64,000 nt of DNA, taken from NCBI RefSeq assembly GCF_003073045.1, contig NC_037590.1:3498016-3562015 (forward strand), given 5' to 3'. Below the pieces are notes generated by a model that saw nothing but the letters and a program-made list of their open reading frames with translations, did not search any database and was not told where the DNA came from. The stretch is from Pomacea canaliculata (lineage: Eukaryota; Mollusca; Gastropoda; Architaenioglossa; Ampullariidae). The translations under genes and the position numbers were made by a program. Positions 62,014-64,000 of the stretch are shown here, in pieces (within the stretch, counting starts at the first letter, position 1; every line of letters begins with the position of its first letter).

Positions 62014-62333
62014 CAGATCTTAAAATCAGAAGGAAATGAGGACTCCGAAATACCACTGGCACTGATGCTAACAATTTCTAAAGAAACAAAACTATGATTA
62101 TTATTGTTAGTGACAAAGATAATGTTGTGTTATAGCTTTGCGACGTGTGCTGTTACAGGCTGCTTTGCAGACACAAACTTCTCGTCAATCCTCAACAAGC
62201 CATTGGCGTTATCTCCCATGCGTTGCAGACGTCTTTTCATCAGCCCACACCCCTAAATGTTACAAGGCACTCGATTGGCCAGTTCATTCTTGTTGGCCAA
62301 TGGCGTTAAAGAGTGACATCACTTAAGAAATAA
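62014..62333. promoter_or_regulatory. Putative bidirectional BOLA1/DCTN4 promoter with CCAAT boxes
   Basis: This is the 320-bp gap between the two divergent start codons. It holds three CCAAT boxes: ATTGG at 62202-62206 and 62274-62278, and CCAAT at 62297-62301. A CRE/ATF-like TGACATCA lies at 62314-62321. No TATA box is evident. Closely spaced CCAAT (NF-Y) boxes are typical of divergent housekeeping promoters. Transcription start sites are not visible from sequence alone. Confidence 0.6.
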
Positions 62334-63962
62334 ATGGCGACCATGATGGAGGTCGATCTTGTTCGCTATCTGTGCTCCTGCGGCAGAAGGCACCCACAAT
62401 GTCGTTTATATTTATGCAGGCATTGTCTAAAACTACGTTGCAGTGACTGTGTACAGCATGAGGTATGCTGATATAACTTATTTTTATTGTAGTTTTTACC
62501 AGACCAACTTACAATACCTATGTGCGGCAGTGCTTCATTATGACGTGCTACCGATGTCTTATTATTATTATAATACATTTATGGAGTTGGTGAAGTATTT
62601 AGATAGGTATAACAATAATGATCAGTGACATTCAATGAACAGAACACAGGTTTTATTAGTGAGTAACCATTTAGTGTTCAACAAATTCGATCAAGATACC
62701 AATAATGAATAAGCTAATCTCTGCATCCCCTGAGGTTCTCTTTTCGTCTCTTTCGTTCTTTCTGTCTGGTCTTGCTTTTACACGATCTTGCATATTTACA
62801 TGACTGTATGTGTATATTTTGCAGTTCTGAGTTTAATGTTGTAGATTCCTTCGTAAAAACAAAGTATTACATGACGTGACTTTTAGTTATATAACATCAT
62901 TATACTAGGCAGAAGAGGATTATTTATGATATGAATTTCTAAGTTTAATGTATAATTGTTGGTTTTAAAACTGTTTCAGGTAGATTCGCCATACTGCCCC
63001 AACTGTCTAGAAAATATGCCAGCATCTGAGGCAAGACTGAAGAAGAATAGGTGAATGCCTCTGTAGATAACTTAGAAAATATGTTAATTTAAATTTTGAT
63101 AGTTTTCTTTTCCTATAGGTGAAAGTGTGTACCAGGATCTGTTGAGTGCTTCGGTTTAATGGTTTATGTTATTTAATTCTAATGCTGTTTAAAATAGTCA
63201 AGCTTTGTAAAACTGTGTTTATATTCAACAGTTATATTATTAAATATTTTCAGCAATATTAAAAGCAAAAATGTTAAAATCTGCCTTTAGATGCAGCAAC
63301 TGTTTTGACTGCCCAGTTTGTGGACATACCCTAATGACTCGTGCAACAAGCCAAATGGTTACCAATCCAGAAGACCCAGGCAAATCAACACCCAAGAAGA
63401 TGTATTACATGGCTTGTGGATTTTGTCGATGGACTACGCGTGATGTTGGTTTACATGACCAGAGTGTTGGTATGTGATATATCAGTTTCAAGCTTACCTA
63501 CCAATCTCTTGTACAACAAGGTATTAGCGTACTTAAGTGAAAATCATTTATTCGATTGCCATGAAAGGTTATAATTTTTTTTTTTATGACTTGATTAACT
63601 TCTCTAGTATACATTTGAAAAACTATTTTTGTCAAAACTAATCTATATTGCTTTTTTCAGCTAATGGAGGTTGGCCTGAACAAGAAAATCCGAATGTTAA
63701 AAGGGTAAGAAGTCTAATTTTGTACCTGTAGTGAATAAAATTGGTGCTCAAAGCCTGATGATTTAGACAAATTTTACTCTGCTCAAAGATATTAGCTTCT
63801 ACAGCAGTACTTCTTTTTCAAGAATAAATTCAGCTGTTGTATTTTTTTTAATAATTTCAGATTGGTGCTCTGCTGGAGAGTTATCGGGCTGTTGCACAGC
63901 GAGAGAAAGCTGAAAGGGAGAGGAAAAAATATGTAAAGAGGCGAAGTCACCAAACTTTCCAA
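62334..63962 (+). CDS. DCTN4: Dynactin subunit 4 (p62), 5' part, runs on past the last exon seen here
   Basis: Coding exons: 62334-62462, 62980-63050, 63291-63469, 63661-63704, 63861-63962, each GT-AG and in phase. The gene continues beyond the window. The start was chosen because an in-frame stop (taa) directly precedes ATG 62334; MATMMEVD allows later starts at 62343 or 62346. About 174 residues are visible. They carry the cysteine-rich zinc-binding N-terminal region of p62: [56 protein letters not shown] and [13 protein letters not shown], then a basic helix ([14 protein letters not shown]). The match to vertebrate DCTN4 is close over SPYCP.CLENMP and [12 protein letters not shown]. In the family, p62 is part of the pointed-end complex of dynactin on the Arp1 filament, which helps dynein bind cargo. 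The 5' untranslated region is probably short. Confidence 0.95.
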
Positions 63963-64000
63963 GTAAGATAAAAAAAAGAAATTAGGTAGAGTTTACTCAT

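Overview
The window is intron-rich animal nuclear DNA, most likely from a lophotrochozoan and probably a gastropod mollusc. The reasons are multi-exon genes with GT-AG introns, tandem families of short cadherin-like receptors, a tRNA-derived SINE with a long unique body, decayed LINE and Penelope-type retroelement pieces, pogo/Tigger-type DNA transposons and abundant microsatellites. The species cannot be fixed from this sequence. All gene models were assembled by hand from reading frames, splice sites and intron phases.

Layout. 1-13.0 kb: no gene recognised, only simple-sequence tracts. 13.05-27.3 kb: a cadherin-like type I membrane protein (11 coding exons, 553 aa, + strand), preceded by a 22-bp tandem repeat array. 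27.3-35.3 kb: intergenic, with a Penelope-like element fragment. 35.36-42.2 kb: a second cadherin-like gene (13 coding exons, 656 aa, + strand), a paralogue with the same intron phases through the ectodomain but a much longer cytoplasmic tail. 44.66-57.32 kb: three tandem + strand genes, each of three coding exons with identical phases, encoding 188, 186 and 187 aa charged, probably all-helical soluble proteins of no family I recognise. This is the best candidate here for something undescribed. 59.1-64 kb, in visibly more AT-rich DNA: a complete six-exon BOLA1 gene on the minus strand, and head to head with it the first five exons of DCTN4 (dynactin p62) on the plus strand, running off the window. 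The two start codons are 320 bp apart across a CCAAT-box-bearing, presumably bidirectional promoter.

How the genes relate. The two cadherin-like genes look like a tandem duplicate pair that has changed its signalling tail. The three small helical genes look like an older, more diverged tandem expansion. BOLA1 (mitochondrial Fe-S biogenesis) and DCTN4 (dynein adaptor pointed-end complex) are housekeeping genes that share a promoter region rather than a pathway. Mobile elements sit mainly in introns and intergenic gaps: an 823-bp Tigger-like element in cadherin gene 1, a 405-bp pogo-like MITE and a SINE in the helical-protein genes, a LINE reverse transcriptase fragment in BOLA1 intron 1, and SINE/LINE ends elsewhere.
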